From positions 186,001 to 250,000 of the forward strand of contig RCNN01000001.1 of the NCBI GenBank assembly GCA_003667245.1: a DNA stretch of 64,000 nucleotides. The letters run 5' to 3'. This document shows positions 12,085 to 24,226 of the stretch, piece after piece. The notes beneath the pieces were generated by a model, which was not told the DNA's origin, did no database searches, and saw only the letters and a list, made by a program, of their open reading frames with translations. Numbering within the stretch: position 1 is the first letter of the stretch; each line of letters begins with the position of its first letter. The DNA comes from Heterostelium multicystogenum (Eukaryota; Evosea; Eumycetozoa; Acytosteliales; Acytosteliaceae). A program made the position numbers and the translations under genes.

Positions 12085-15000
12085 CACTTTGCCCTTTTTT
12101 AAGAGTAGGTCTTCTTTTCGGGTTATAGGTCTTCCTTTGAGTTTTGACTGTCTTCTTAGGTTTCTGGTTGTCTTGTTCCTGTTCTTGTTCTTTCTTGAAT
12201 ATGTCTATCAGTTCCTTAGCATGAATGTATTTCTCGAATTGCCATGATGACTGATCTTCTGGGTAACCTAACCATTTGATTAAGTATTGTGTGCTCTTTC
12301 CAAACTTGCGAACACCCATTATCTTTTCAACCACATACTCTTCTTCTCCATTGACCAACTTCGGACCAGGCTCGGCAACCAATTCGTTATTGTCTTCATT
12401 AACTTTGAATTTCATTACTTGGGTAACATTGAAAATTGCATGTCTCCTAGTGAAACCATCCAACTCCAATTCTAGGTTTAATCCATTATTGAATACTCTT
12501 ATTACTTTAAATGGACCTCTGTTTCTGTTTCTAACTGACTTCATAATTGATTCTTTATCTACATCCAAGTTGATAAATTCATCCTTGACTAACACCCAAT
12601 CTCCTTTCACGATATCAATCTTCTCCACTAACTCTTCTCCTTCTAACATTTGTAGTTGTTTGTCTAACAAACAATCTCGAACTATCTCTCTCACCACATC
12701 TCTTTCTTCTCCACTAATTCGTTTTGCAAACAAATTTATAGGTGATGTCGGTACATAACCTAACACTACTTCAAACGGGGATCTCTTAATTGTTGCATTA
12801 TAGGTTGAGTTAATCGCAAATTGAATATTCTTGATCTCCTCGTCCCAATTCTCCTTCTTCTCCAAGGCTAATTTTCTCAACATCGTTCTGATACTTCTAT
12901 TCAGTCTCTCGGTCTGACCATCACTTTGGGGATGTCTGGGTACAGACATTCTCAACTTCGATCCAACTCTTCGGAATAATTCTTGCCACACTTCACTCGT
13001 AAAACGGGGGTCTCTATCACTGACTATCGATAACGGTAATCCAAATGATGTAAACACATTTTCATGAACTAGTTTAGCTGTCTCTATCGCTGTTATTTGT
13101 TTCTTCGTTGGTATAATTGTTGTATATTTACTGAATCTATCTACGACAACTAACACATAATTATAACCATTTAGACTCTCTGGTAAATCTAGAAAATCCA
13201 AACTTATATCTATTCCGACTCCTTCCGCTATCTCTAATGGCTGAATATTTGCTTTCTTCTTTACTTCTATTCTATTTTGTTGACATTCTACACAATAATC
13301 ACAAAACTCTTTCACCTTCTCGTACAATTTCCTACAATAGAAATTCTCCTTAATTCTCGTATACGTTCTTAAACTATCTCCGTGCCCACAATATGGCGTA
13401 CTGTGTGCCTCTCTAATTATCTCTTTGATATGTTTTTCATCTACCAACACTAATCTTTCTTTTCCTTCCTTGTCTATGATAAACAATAGACCTTCACGTT
13501 CTCTCCACGTATCTTTATGTCTCGCTTTCACTAACTCTACGTCACTATTTCCTTTATAACTTTCCTTAACTTCCATCAAATAATCCCACTCTATAGGTAT
13601 CCTATAAGTGTTCAACCTCGACAATACATCCGCTCCTACATTCTTTACACCGTCAATATGCTTAATTTCGTAATTGAATTGTGATAACACTTCAAGTGCT
13701 TTCAATTGATCTTTCGTTAAAGTCACTTGATCCTTCAAGTATAGCAAATTATAATGATCCGTAAAGATCTTTAATTTACTACCCAAAAGTATCTTCATGT
13801 TCTTCTTCAAACACTCCTTTATCGCCAACAACTCTCTAAATCCTATTGATTTCGTCTGTTCAGTATTCTTCAACCTTCTTCCATAAAACAACACCGGTCT
13901 CTCTACTCCATCTTTATCCTTCTGCTTGATAATTGCACTAATGCCAATATCACTCGCGTCCGTGTAAATATAGTACTCCTTCAACGGGTCTGGTAAATAC
14001 AAATCTACGGTTTGTTTCAATTCTCCGATTAACTGATAAAATTCCTTCTTGGCTTCATCACTAATTTCAAATTCTCTCTTATGTTTACGCAATTCTTCCA
14101 AATGTCTCGTCTTCTCTGGGTATTTGTCTATGAATTTTCTAAAATAATTAAAAAATCCTAGCGTTTTCTGCACTTCCTTCGGATTAGTTGGATATGACAT
14201 TTGATCCAACAACTCTGTCTTATAGTTACTACTATTAACTGTATTGAATTTGATTGTTCTACCCAGTATCTGTATTTCTCTTCTAAACAACTTCACTTTC
14301 TTCTTACTAATAAAGATCTTTCTTTCTCTGCACCTGATTAACATCTTAATCACTCTTCTAACATTCTCCAAAACAGTATCATCTGCTGCTATGAGATCAT
14401 CGAAATAATTATCGACAATATCTCCAAAATTCGATTCCATAAACTCGGCAAATCTAGCTGGTGCTCCACTTAATCCCATCGCCATCCTCTTATACCAATA
14501 CAATCCTTTCTTCGTTCTAAAGGCTGTCAACCTCCTCGAACTCTCTTCTAACTCTACATGGAAATATCCTTTAATCACATCACCTAGTGAAAAAATTCTT
14601 TTCCCACTTAATCTATTCAACACGTCTTCTATTATCGGTATCTTATACTCTAAATCTACTGTTCCTTCATTCAATTTCTTAAATTGATTTACTAATCTAT
14701 CAAACTCTCCGTTTTTATACACCGCAAAAATTGGTGATTCTACAATATCTTCTACATCTTCCGCTATTTTCTCTACCACGCCTAATTCTAATAATTCATC
14801 TACTTTCTTTTGAATATCTAATTCTTCCTTAAACGACTTCTTGAATGGATATTGACTCTTAATTACTACTCCTTCTTTCAAAACTATTCTATGACTAATA
14901 TCATTATCTCTCTTAATTACGCTAAAATCTGGAGCTTTCTCCACGATAACATCTCTGAATTTCTCTATTATTACTTTCTCTAACGTTTCTAAATCTTCCT

Positions 15001-15520
15001 TTTCAATTAAATCCATTACTTCGGATACTATCTCTTCTTCTGTATTACTAATTTCTTCTATTTCTTCCTTCCCATCCATTGTTCTATCAACTACTTCGAC
15101 TTCTTCACTTAACATCTTAACTTTCCATTTCTTTCCATCCAATTCCATTTCTAATTTCAATTCCTCTAAAATATCCGTACCGAATATTATTTCTATTTCT
15201 TCGTCTAAATCTATCACATTTAACTCTACTTCTATTTGACTTCCTAACTCTATCTTCGTATACAATGCCTTATTAACTATCTTACTAATATTTCCTTCTT
15301 CGAACGGCAATTTAACTATTAAATTCCTTCTTGTTTCTATCTTATCACTACTTCTAATCCATTTATTATTAATAAAGGATTTCTTCGCTCCCGTATCGAC
15401 TATCACTTTTCTTTCCACTCCACCTATCATCAACTTGACTTTAATATGATCGCTACTACTGCTATCAATTAACGCCACTTCCATCTTCACCTCTTCCCTT
15501 CCACTCTTCTTAACCTCGGT
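12059..15520 (-). CDS. pol: Pol polyprotein: protease, RT, RNase H, integrase, chromodomain
   Basis: Open from directly after the gag stop to 12059, about 1,150 residues, same frame as gag. The order is as follows. The aspartic protease active site is VDTGAKKSF near residue 31 (counting from 15490). Reverse transcriptase has the catalytic NYFDDLIAADD. RNase H has YTDAS and FRELLA. The integrase zinc site is H-H-C-C (HSTPYCGHGD, CDYCVEC). The integrase core shows the D, D and E residues (SLDFLD, VSDRDPRF, DGQTERLNR). A C-terminal chromodomain follows (EEYVVEKIMG, YLIKWLGYPE, SSWQ) with aromatic cage positions Y, W and W. The Lys/Gln-rich tail runs into the 3' LTR. The first ATG is at about 15484, but readthrough from gag is the likelier route of expression. 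Confidence 0.93.
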   Translation of the reverse strand, partial: TEVKKSGREEVKMEVALIDSSSSDHIKVKLMIGGVERKVIVDTGAKKSFINNKWIRSSDKIETRRNLIVKLPFEEGNISKIVNKALYTKIELGSQIEVELNVIDLDEEIEIIFGTDILEELKLEMELDGKKWKVKMLSEEVEVVDRTMDGKEEIEEISNTEEEIVSEVMDLIEKEDLETLEKVIIEKFRDVIVEKAPDFSVIKRDNDISHRIVLKEGVVIKSQYPFKKSFKEELDIQKKVDELLELGVVEKIAEDVEDIVESPIFAVYKNGEFDRLVNQFKKLNEGTVDLEYKIPIIEDVLNRLSGKRIFSLGDVIKGYFHVELEESSRRLTAFRTKKGLYWYKRMAMGLSGAPARFAEFMESNFGDIVDNYFDDLIAADDTVLENVRRVIKMLIRCRERKIFISKKKVKLFRREIQILGRTIKFNTVNSSNYKTELLDQMSYPTNPKEVQKTLGFFNYFRKFIDKYPEKTRHLEELRKHKREFEISDEAKKEFYQLIGELKQTVDLYLPDPLKEYYIYTDASDIGISAIIKQKDKDGVERPVLFYGRRLKNTEQTKSIGFRELLAIKECLKKNMKILLGSKLKIFTDHYNLLYLKDQVTLTKDQLKALEVLSQFNYEIKHIDGVKNVGADVLSRLNTYRIPIEWDYLMEVKESYKGNSDVELVKARHKDTWREREGLLFIIDKEGKERLVLVDEKHIKEIIREAHSTPYCGHGDSLRTYTRIKENFYCRKLYEKVKEFCDYCVECQQNRIEVKKKANIQPLEIAEGVGIDISLDFLDLPESLNGYNYVLVVVDRFSKYTTIIPTKKQITAIETAKLVHENVFTSFGLPLSIVSDRDPRFTSEVWQELFRRVGSKLRMSVPRHPQSDGQTERLNRSIRTMLRKLALEKKENWDEEIKNIQFAINSTYNATIKRSPFEVVLGYVPTSPINLFAKRISGEERDVVREIVRDCLLDKQLQMLEGEELVEKIDIVKGDWVLVKDEFINLDVDKESIMKSVRNRNRGPFKVIRVFNNGLNLELELDGFTRRHAIFNVTQVMKFKVNEDNNELVAEPGPKLVNGEEEYVVEKIMGVRKFGKSTQYLIKWLGYPEDQSSWQFEKYIHAKELIDIFKKEQEQEQDNQKPKKTVKTQRKTYNPKRRPTLKKGQSVKHEVQKS

Positions 15521-16573
15521 TCATTTCGACTTACTTGGGCACACCTTAGCACTGTGTCCTATACCCTCACAATTGTAGCATCTAAACTCCGATCTCGATC
15601 CTTCTTTACCTTCTTCTCTTACGGCACTAGGTCTAACGGCAGATCTAGTAACTGACTCTTTATGATCACGGGTACCATAATTCTTTTTCTGAATGTGACC
15701 TCTAAAAGAACTCCTATCCATGATGTAGCTTCTGGCATGGTCGATCATATCCATGAATCCTTTACTACGATAATCTGATCTGAATATATACTTCTCGACT
15801 TTCTGTTTATAATCATCATATACCAAGTTCTTGAAGAACATATATTTCTTGGTTTCATCACTTAACCTCGATATTGCATGGTTATCCATCCAAAAAGCTA
15901 TGTAGCTCTCTAATGAATTTGAACTCTTTTCACTTTGTTGTACCCCAAATCTTAACTCATGTTTGTCAAGACTTTCAATACAAGCTCCTACTTGGTCTCT
16001 TTGATGTGTTGTTAATTCACTCTCCTCCAACTTATTTAAAACTTCTTCAAAAGTTGCCTCTTCGTCAACTGCTTCATAAATTACTGCTCTTTTTTCACTT
16101 AAACTAGCTCTCAGTAAAAACTTCTTCCGGTCGTCATCTCTAATATCCATGTCTCTAATACTTTTCAACAACTCATGTTTGAAAGTTGCGAACTCTTTTA
16201 ACTTATTTAACTCTCGAGCTTCAGCTCTAAGTTCAATTCTCCAATTTCCTTCTCCTTTCACTACTTCTTCTACCTCGACTTCTTTTATCTTTCCATTTAA
16301 CTTCAACAAGTTTTCCAACAACGCCTCATTAAAATTTTGTTGATCCTTAAATGCTTTTTCTCTTTGAGTTGCTTGTTCCTTATATTCCTTGTCTCTTTGT
16401 TCTATTTGTTCTTTAAACTCTTTTTCCCTTCTTTCTAGGTGTACCTTAAACTCCTCTTGCACCTTAGACAACACCATTGTCTGGTTCTCGACTATCAACT
16501 GTAGTGACTCCAATTTCCCTCCTGGATCATGCTCATCCCTCTTTGTATTCTTAAATAACTGTTTAGTAGCCAT
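15521..16573 (-). CDS. gag: Gag protein with zinc knuckle
   Basis: 350 residues, starting at an ATG about 50 bases inside the 5' LTR. A coiled-coil region rich in Glu, Lys and Gln covers roughly residues 25-90. A capsid-like helical region follows, and the protein ends with a nucleocapsid zinc knuckle CYNCEGIGHSAKVC (CX2CX4HX4C) near residues 333-346. It would package element RNA into cytoplasmic particles. The frame ends in TGA at 15523-15521, and pol continues in the same frame with no further stop, so a Gag-Pol fusion would need only readthrough of this one UGA. Confidence 0.92.
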   Translation of the reverse strand: MATKQLFKNTKRDEHDPGGKLESLQLIVENQTMVLSKVQEEFKVHLERREKEFKEQIEQRDKEYKEQATQREKAFKDQQNFNEALLENLLKLNGKIKEVEVEEVVKGEGNWRIELRAEARELNKLKEFATFKHELLKSIRDMDIRDDDRKKFLLRASLSEKRAVIYEAVDEEATFEEVLNKLEESELTTHQRDQVGACIESLDKHELRFGVQQSEKSSNSLESYIAFWMDNHAISRLSDETKKYMFFKNLVYDDYKQKVEKYIFRSDYRSKGFMDMIDHARSYIMDRSSFRGHIQKKNYGTRDHKESVTRSAVRPSAVREEGKEGSRSEFRCYNCEGIGHSAKVCPSKSK

Positions 16574-16623
16574 TCTTAATCTTATTAATTATTTATATAA
16601 GTACGATAAAAAATAAAAAAAAG

Positions 16624-16791
16624 TTTAAAAGAGTAACACATAAAACGTATATATATAGGATCTATTAACAATAATTAATTATAACTATAGAGGAATTAGG
16701 GTTATTAATTGGAATGATTTGTTTATTTGATTATTTTCGGTTTTTATACTATAAATTTCTTATTTTTATGATTTTTGAACTTCGTGTTTTA
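16624..16791 (-). repeat. 5' LTR of the chromovirus
   Basis: Identical to 11917-12084. Read on the minus strand it holds a TATA-like TATAAAAAC and would carry the element promoter. It ends GTTACTCTTTTAAA. Confidence 0.93.
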
Positions 16792-16860
16792 AAAAAACCC
16801 ACTGGTAACTAAATTTTTCAGAACGGATTTGTTCCGCATGCGGTTATTTTTCAGCATAAA

Positions 16861-16934
16861 TGCCATCTGTCGGGATCGAACCAACGACCTTAAGATCTTC
16901 AGTCTTACGCTACTACCAGCTGAGCTAAGACGGC
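16861..16934 (-). tRNA. tRNA-Phe (anticodon GAA)
   Basis: On the minus strand the acceptor stem pairs GCCGTCT with AGATGGC (one G-T pair) and the discriminator is A. The anticodon arm is TAAGA-CTGAAGA-TCTTA with GAA. The T arm contains GTTGGTTCGATCCCGAC. The D arm reads GCTCAGCTGGTAGTAGC: the 3' half is TAGC where GAGC is expected, so one D-stem pair is lost and the loop seems one base long. It may still be functional, or the base may be a consensus error. Confidence 0.9.
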
Positions 16935-17236
16935 TTGATGAATTTCCATTTTTTGGTGTATTCTAATATTATAAAATTTATAGTTAAATATTAACATTTA
17001 ATAAATTTCTTTATGATAAAAGAATTTATTATAAAATATGGTATAATCACATTTATTTGTTTAAATAACCATGTGATTTCTTATAAAGTTCCCTCTTCAT
17101 GCTATTGACAAACATGAAACCGACGAAATAACTGTTTTTGTTTATTTATTTATTTTTAACTATAAGATCATAATTAATTAATCGATAGCAGCTCTTTTGG
17201 TTGCAATTAAAGATATAATAAATAAAGCATTCGAAA
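16935..17236. other. Intergenic between tRNA-Phe and ELP3
   Basis: AT-rich 5' flank of the tRNA and promoter side of ELP3. The minus-strand open frame at 17146-17370 overlaps the ELP3 first exon and intron and has no recognisable content. Confidence 0.5.
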
Positions 17237-19149
<1,913 letters not shown>

Positions 19150-19290
19150 ATAAACAATCCAATCGCAACAAATAAATCTTTATGATATAACATTTTATTT
19201 TATTTTTAATTCTATTATTTACTATTGACCAGATAATAAACATTATTATGTAAGAGCATGAATGTAATTGGTAGTAGTAGAGCACTGAAA

Positions 19291-20798
19291 TTACAAAAAC
19301 ATAAAAAGTCTCACATTGTTCTTTAGTGACAGCATTGGATGGTTGAGCACTGACAAATGGAATTTAATTTGGAAGAAGTATCGAATCACCAAGAAAAACA
19401 TAAAAGAGGTAAAACTACAGAAGAATGCATAAATAAGCAACCAAATATAATCATTTTCCGATATCAATAGATAAGGATAAAATTTAGAAGTTGGACTCCA
19501 TCTAATACATAATGTTACTAAAATATAATATAATGGAACTCCGCAATAACTATTGAATTTTTTAAGAAAAATAATATTAAAATAGTGTAAAACAATGATA
19601 AGCAATGATAATAGTTACCATAGGATTGTGAAGAAAAATCTATCTACAATTCTTGTTTTTATGTTCATCTCTTTCAATTCCAACTGGTAAGAACAATCCA
19701 AGGAATTGCATTCAAGAAATAATTACCTCCACTTTGGTCTAAATTGATCTTGACTGTGTTTCTCCAACCCCAATATCTTTCTGTTAATAGCAATGGGATC
19801 TTAGAGTGGATATTAATTTAATTGCAAGCAGAACATAGAAATTGGCTGGAACTACTTTAATGAGCATCAAAAGGAATACCATCTCTGATAGAGTTTCTAC
19901 CCAATAGCTAATTACATTATGAGTACCTTTTGGAGTTCCACTTCTTGTGATTTGGATAAGTCCATGGTTTACAATGTAGATAAGGATGTAGTAGATAATA
20001 CCTGTAAGTATCTGGTATTTACGGTAGGAGAAGGCTATTACATAACCGATGGAAATGGCAATGAGCAAAGTACAAAGAAGATAGAAAATAAAATATTTTA
20101 AAAACGATGCATTATACTCTGGTTTAAATCTTTGACTTGAACGAATATATAACAATAGTGAGAAACCTGTTAAATTTAACAAAGGAAGCAAGAAAATGTA
20201 AATAGGTAATGGGAAGAAAGAGGAATATTGATTGATCAATGAGAATATCAATGAACATAGAAAAGTATGAACGAAAATAGGCGAATAACACTTATAGTCT
20301 TTGACAAAAGCTTGTACCCAACCAATGTTGAAAATCGAAATGGAAATAGTTACTGCCGGTATATAAACTATATTATATAACCAATTGTTAAGAAATCCGG
20401 TAAATGATAATGGGCCTACTGGAATCAAAGTGATTAGAAAAGTAGTTATCAATGGAATAAATATGGATTGAAGAACTGAGGTGAGAGAATTGGTAAAGTT
20501 ATGAAAATACAATCTTGACAGGCTTATCTGGTGGCAAAAAGAAGACCTTTGGATTGGTATCATAATGAACATGTTTTTCGGATGTACTGTAGGGTTGAGA
20601 GGATTGGTCCATCACACTCAATTGAATATCGCCCATTGGTATCTCTTGAAAATAGGGTTGGTTTACTATAGGTGGTTGGGCACCATCGTTGCTTGATCCA
20701 AACTGTGGGGTGTTGATCGGAAGGGCATTTCTTCCTGAAGATTGAGAATTTGATAATCGATCTGAAGAACTTTGTTTTATAGATGACTGACTTGACAT
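19291..20798 (-). CDS. Multi-pass membrane protein, function unknown
   Basis: Starts at an ATG (20798) with a Ser/Gln/Pro-rich cytosolic-type N-terminus of about 90 residues. Many hydrophobic helices follow between 20530 and 19790, at least seven by eye, rich in Ile, Leu, Phe and Tyr. The frame shifts by one near 20515 (after PDKPVK), with no intron possible. Further hydrophobic coding on the same strand (19605-19291) probably belongs to the same gene through an intron or another frame error near 19700, where DQSGG or DQFRPKW precedes a GTAATT donor-like site. I recognise no transporter signature. The 3' structure is uncertain. Confidence 0.5.
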
Positions 20799-22608
20799 GA
20801 TTACTCTATTATTATTTTTATTATTATTTATTCTTTTTCTTAATCTACAATTTTGGAACTGGAAGCAATAAATTCAATTAGTTTTTACTAGTAATCATAA
20901 ATAATTTATTTCTTTTAGATTTTATATAATATATTTTTAGATAACAATAAATTAAATTATTATGGATAAACAAAAGTAATGAACTAACATGATAAATGAT
21001 GAACCAAACAATAAATAAAATTGGTAGTTAGATCAAGAGACAGAAAATAAACAAAAAGATAATTGATTAATAGTATAGGGAATTGGTTTTTTAGTATTAT
21101 TGTTATTTAAAACCAAGTAGTTGATTGATTTGATCCTCTGTATGTATGTGTGACAATAATAACTATACTGTATACTCACTCTTGAGATGTATTAAAATCG
21201 ACCCACTGTGCAAAATGTCTTTTTCCAAATGGAAAATCAACAACTTTTGATTACACGAAACTCTAATTTAAATATATCAGACCTGTTAACAGGTTTGTGT
21301 TATTTCTATTCAATAGAATGAGATAACACAAACAACAATAATAATGATAATACAATTATAAATAAAAGATAGGAAGATAGATAAATAGATAGACAATTAG
21401 TTTGTTGGTTAAATATTTGATTAAGACTACTAATGGTGCTGCCGTGCTCTATTCTATTATAATATTTTCTTTTATTAATTATTAATTTAAATTGATCATT
21501 TTGTTTGTTGATTAGTTTATTGATTTAAAATCAAAATGTATTAAGTGGTAAATGATGAAGATATTGAAAGAATGTAAGTAAGAATGGGGATTACTATTAT
21601 AAATTCTACTACTTCTTATTCAATCCATTCTTTTTTGTAATGCAATTTAGACTATAACAGGCAGTCTGCAGACCATCCTCAATGGTATACTGTTTAGACT
21701 TGGATTGAAAATGAAACAATCAATCAAATCAAATTTTGATTGTTGTATTTCTTGTGTGCATGATTGTCTCTTCCACAACCACAACACAAACCACAACATC
21801 TCACACACACTGTAAGATATTAATCCACCTACTACTACTTCTACATCAAAATATATAACTATAATATTAATTTGCACTTAACTTATCGATAAAACAAATA
21901 AACACAGACTTTAACATCTATCTTTTCAGGAGTATTTGATAATAGGTGAAGGTGGTGGATCTATCATCTCTTGCTCCACAAAACTAATCACAATATCAAT
22001 AACAGAATGTTCTGATCATGAGAATGCTGATGATGAAGATGAGAAGCTACTACTATTTTATGTTGAATCTGATTTTTGTCTTGTCTTTAAATTAATCAAA
22101 CAATCACAAATGAATTCATCAGACCAAACTTAAGTTGTGTTATAATATCAGTCGAATTAAACAAACATGTCAATAAATCAATCACAACCCCACAGATAAA
22201 TGATCAAAAAAAAACAATATTATTAATATTTAATTCAGTATTTACTTTGTCCTTTAAACTATTTCTTGTTATAAATCAATCATGAGGGGTGATTGATGAT
22301 GTAGCCAGATTCATGTTGGTGGTGGGATATCCACTAGTTAAATCGGTTACTTTTGGTTTGGGTGTCAATTTTATTTCTATTAGAATATGTATGTTAAAAA
22401 TACTACATATTACTTAATTAGTTGATGTTGAACTAGATTTGATCAATACAAAATGTAAGCTAACCAAAACAGAAACTAAACAGTCAATTATTATTATTAT
22501 TATTTTTATTATAATTACTGTTCCTGCTTTAAAAGACATTATAATAATATAGACTTTAATATTTAAATTGGATGTAGTTTAATGATCTATCATTATTGTT
22601 TTGATTTA
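20799..22608. other. Long intergenic region
   Basis: About 1.8 kb without a convincing gene. Short open frames at 21647-21877 (minus) and 21936-22133 (plus) lack any family feature or codon bias. It contains the palindrome and hairpin listed at 21281-21333 and several AT microsatellite-like tracts. Confidence 0.5.
21281..21333. repeat. Perfect 14-bp palindrome adjoining a long hairpin
   Basis: ACCTGTTAACAGGT at 21281-21294 is a perfect palindrome. It overlaps a hairpin whose outer arms are GTTTGTGTTAT (21293-21303) and ATAACACAAAC (21323-21333). The inner arms are TTCTATT (21304-21310) and AATAGAA (21312-21318). A four-base bulge separates the two stems on the 3' side. Confidence 0.85.
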
Positions 22609-24226
22609 TTAGATTGTTATATTTAATTGGTGTGCAAGTTGATCTATTGGCTTTTGATGTGTAATAATACCATTTTGCTTATAGTTGGATGAATTTGAAG
22701 ACTTCAATGATGGAGTGTAAAGATAGTTTACCATCATACCATAACTTTCATTAATACGTTGGCTCGATTGGTCACCTGCCCAATTTAATCTGTAAATGGA
22801 AGCTCCATTCTTCAAATGGAAGTTACAAACTGGGTCCATTGCCTTGTTATTCTTTTTCTTTTCCAAAAATAGATATCTCATACATGTCGACAACAGTGTA
22901 TCTTTATTATCATCAATATTGTCGATATTTAAATTTACTAATGACTGATATGTCCATAAGATTAGTATTGCTGTTACTAATATTATTATTTTAGCTAATT
23001 CTACTTACTTGAATAGATTCATCTTGATTGGCTCGTCTTTTTAAATAGTTTCTGAAATTTGGAATAGGTGAAAGTGTACAAAAATTCTTTATCTGAGGAT
23101 TTATCATGAGATATTCTGTGGCTCTACTAATTAGAATATGACCAAGATCTACATTCTTTAATCCTTTGTGAAGTGATGAAATTGAATAAAACATTGCAGA
23201 GTCTACTTTTGTTAGATCAACCTGCTTTTCATTTATGGTCTGATGACAATGATAAATATATGAACAAGATTAGAAAATGAATACAAAGCAATCTTTTTAT
23301 GACATACATTCATATTATCTGCTATACCCTCGGTAAGAGCAATATAAAGCGACATTAGAGGAAGTGTAGGCAATCGTTTGTGGAATAACACCAAACATAA
23401 TCTGCCGCTTCTAATTCTGTCGAAAATTTGATTATGATTTGTATATGGATGTACAGCTTCATTTTCAATCATCTGTTTCAGTATATTGGGATGTGTAAAA
23501 CATTGGATCCATTGATTGTACCACCAGTTGATCATTGGTCAAAGTCGACTTTAGCACCGTAATCAAAGATGATTCGAAACCAATTACATTTTCACTAAGC
23601 AAAGGTTGGTATTGCTGAGATCTATCCAAATCGAGTCTCAACTTAAATATTGCATCCAACAACTCTATATCGTCCACTATCGATTTTGACAAAGATCTCT
23701 CGAATTCCTTTGACAAAGTGACTGATTTGAAAATACTGTCGACCTTCTCAATGAATGGTTTAACAAATTGCTCAATGTCATTGATTCTATCTTTCTGATT
23801 GCGCCAAATCAATTTATATTAATATCACCTATGTATATGACTGACTTGCTGAAACAAACATACATAATTACTTGAATCTAACTTTATATCTTTAAATTTT
23901 CTAATGTAGTTATTAAAGAAAGAATTGATACTATTTGGTGCTTCACTGACTGCAGTAGTGGTAGTAGCAGTAGTATTAGTAGTACAGTAATACATTTTTA
24001 TACAAGTATTGATGTTATTACTAACAAAAGCTGCTTTGCTACTATGTTGTTTATTTAAATAGACATTATATCTTGCAAGATGACTGCTACCGTTGTTTGT
24101 CAAGCTGTTATTAAAGGAAGATGATGATGCATAATTAACACTATTATAGTTAAATATGATTTTATTATTATTAATATCCTTAGTGTTGGTATTGAAGAAC
24201 ACAAGATTCCTTATTTTATTTCTCAT
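22609..24226 (-). CDS. mlycd: Malonyl-CoA decarboxylase
   Basis: Converts malonyl-CoA to acetyl-CoA and CO2 and so controls fatty-acid synthesis and oxidation. Recognised from the order of family blocks. ENEAVHPYTN is followed by FHKRLPTLPLMSLYIALT, then MFYSISSLHKGLKNVDLG, then LSPIPNFRNYLKRRAN. The final exon carries DPVCNFHLKNGA, INESYGMMVNY and a Leu/Ile-rich end. Clean exons are 23239-23009 and 22944-22609; an exon ends at 23308. The N-terminus (from 24226) is Asn/Ser-rich and basic, compatible with mitochondrial import. I see no peroxisomal SKL tail. Frame breaks near 23530 and 23815 have no fitting intron and are probably single-base errors. Confidence 0.85.

Larger units (their letters stand above)
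11917..16791 (-). mobile_element. Ty3/gypsy chromovirus, Skipper-like, apparently intact
   Basis: A 4,875-bp LTR retrotransposon on the minus strand. It is bounded by identical 168-bp direct repeats at 16624-16791 (5' LTR) and 11917-12084 (3' LTR). Inside are a Gag with a zinc knuckle, then protease, reverse transcriptase, RNase H, integrase and a chromodomain, the gene order of Ty3/gypsy chromoviruses. Both frames are unbroken and the LTRs are identical, so insertion was probably recent. The 5' LTR lies about 70 bases from the 3' end of a tRNA-Phe transcribed in the same direction. A purine tract that could prime plus-strand synthesis (AAAAAAGGGCAAAG, read on the minus strand) abuts the 3' LTR. 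I see no ordinary TGG-type primer-binding site after the 5' LTR. Target-site duplication is unclear because both edges are A-rich. Confidence 0.93.

Noticed and set aside
12276..12758. Plus-strand open frames inside the retrotransposon
   Set aside because: They are antisense shadows of the integrase and chromodomain region of pol.
11885..16800. Clear 5-bp target-site duplication of the chromovirus
   Set aside because: AAAAC is present near both edges but the flanks are A-rich and the boundary is ambiguous, so I do not claim it.
21647..22133. Short frames on both strands in the 1.8-kb intergenic region
   Set aside because: Composition is not protein-like and no splice partners are seen.
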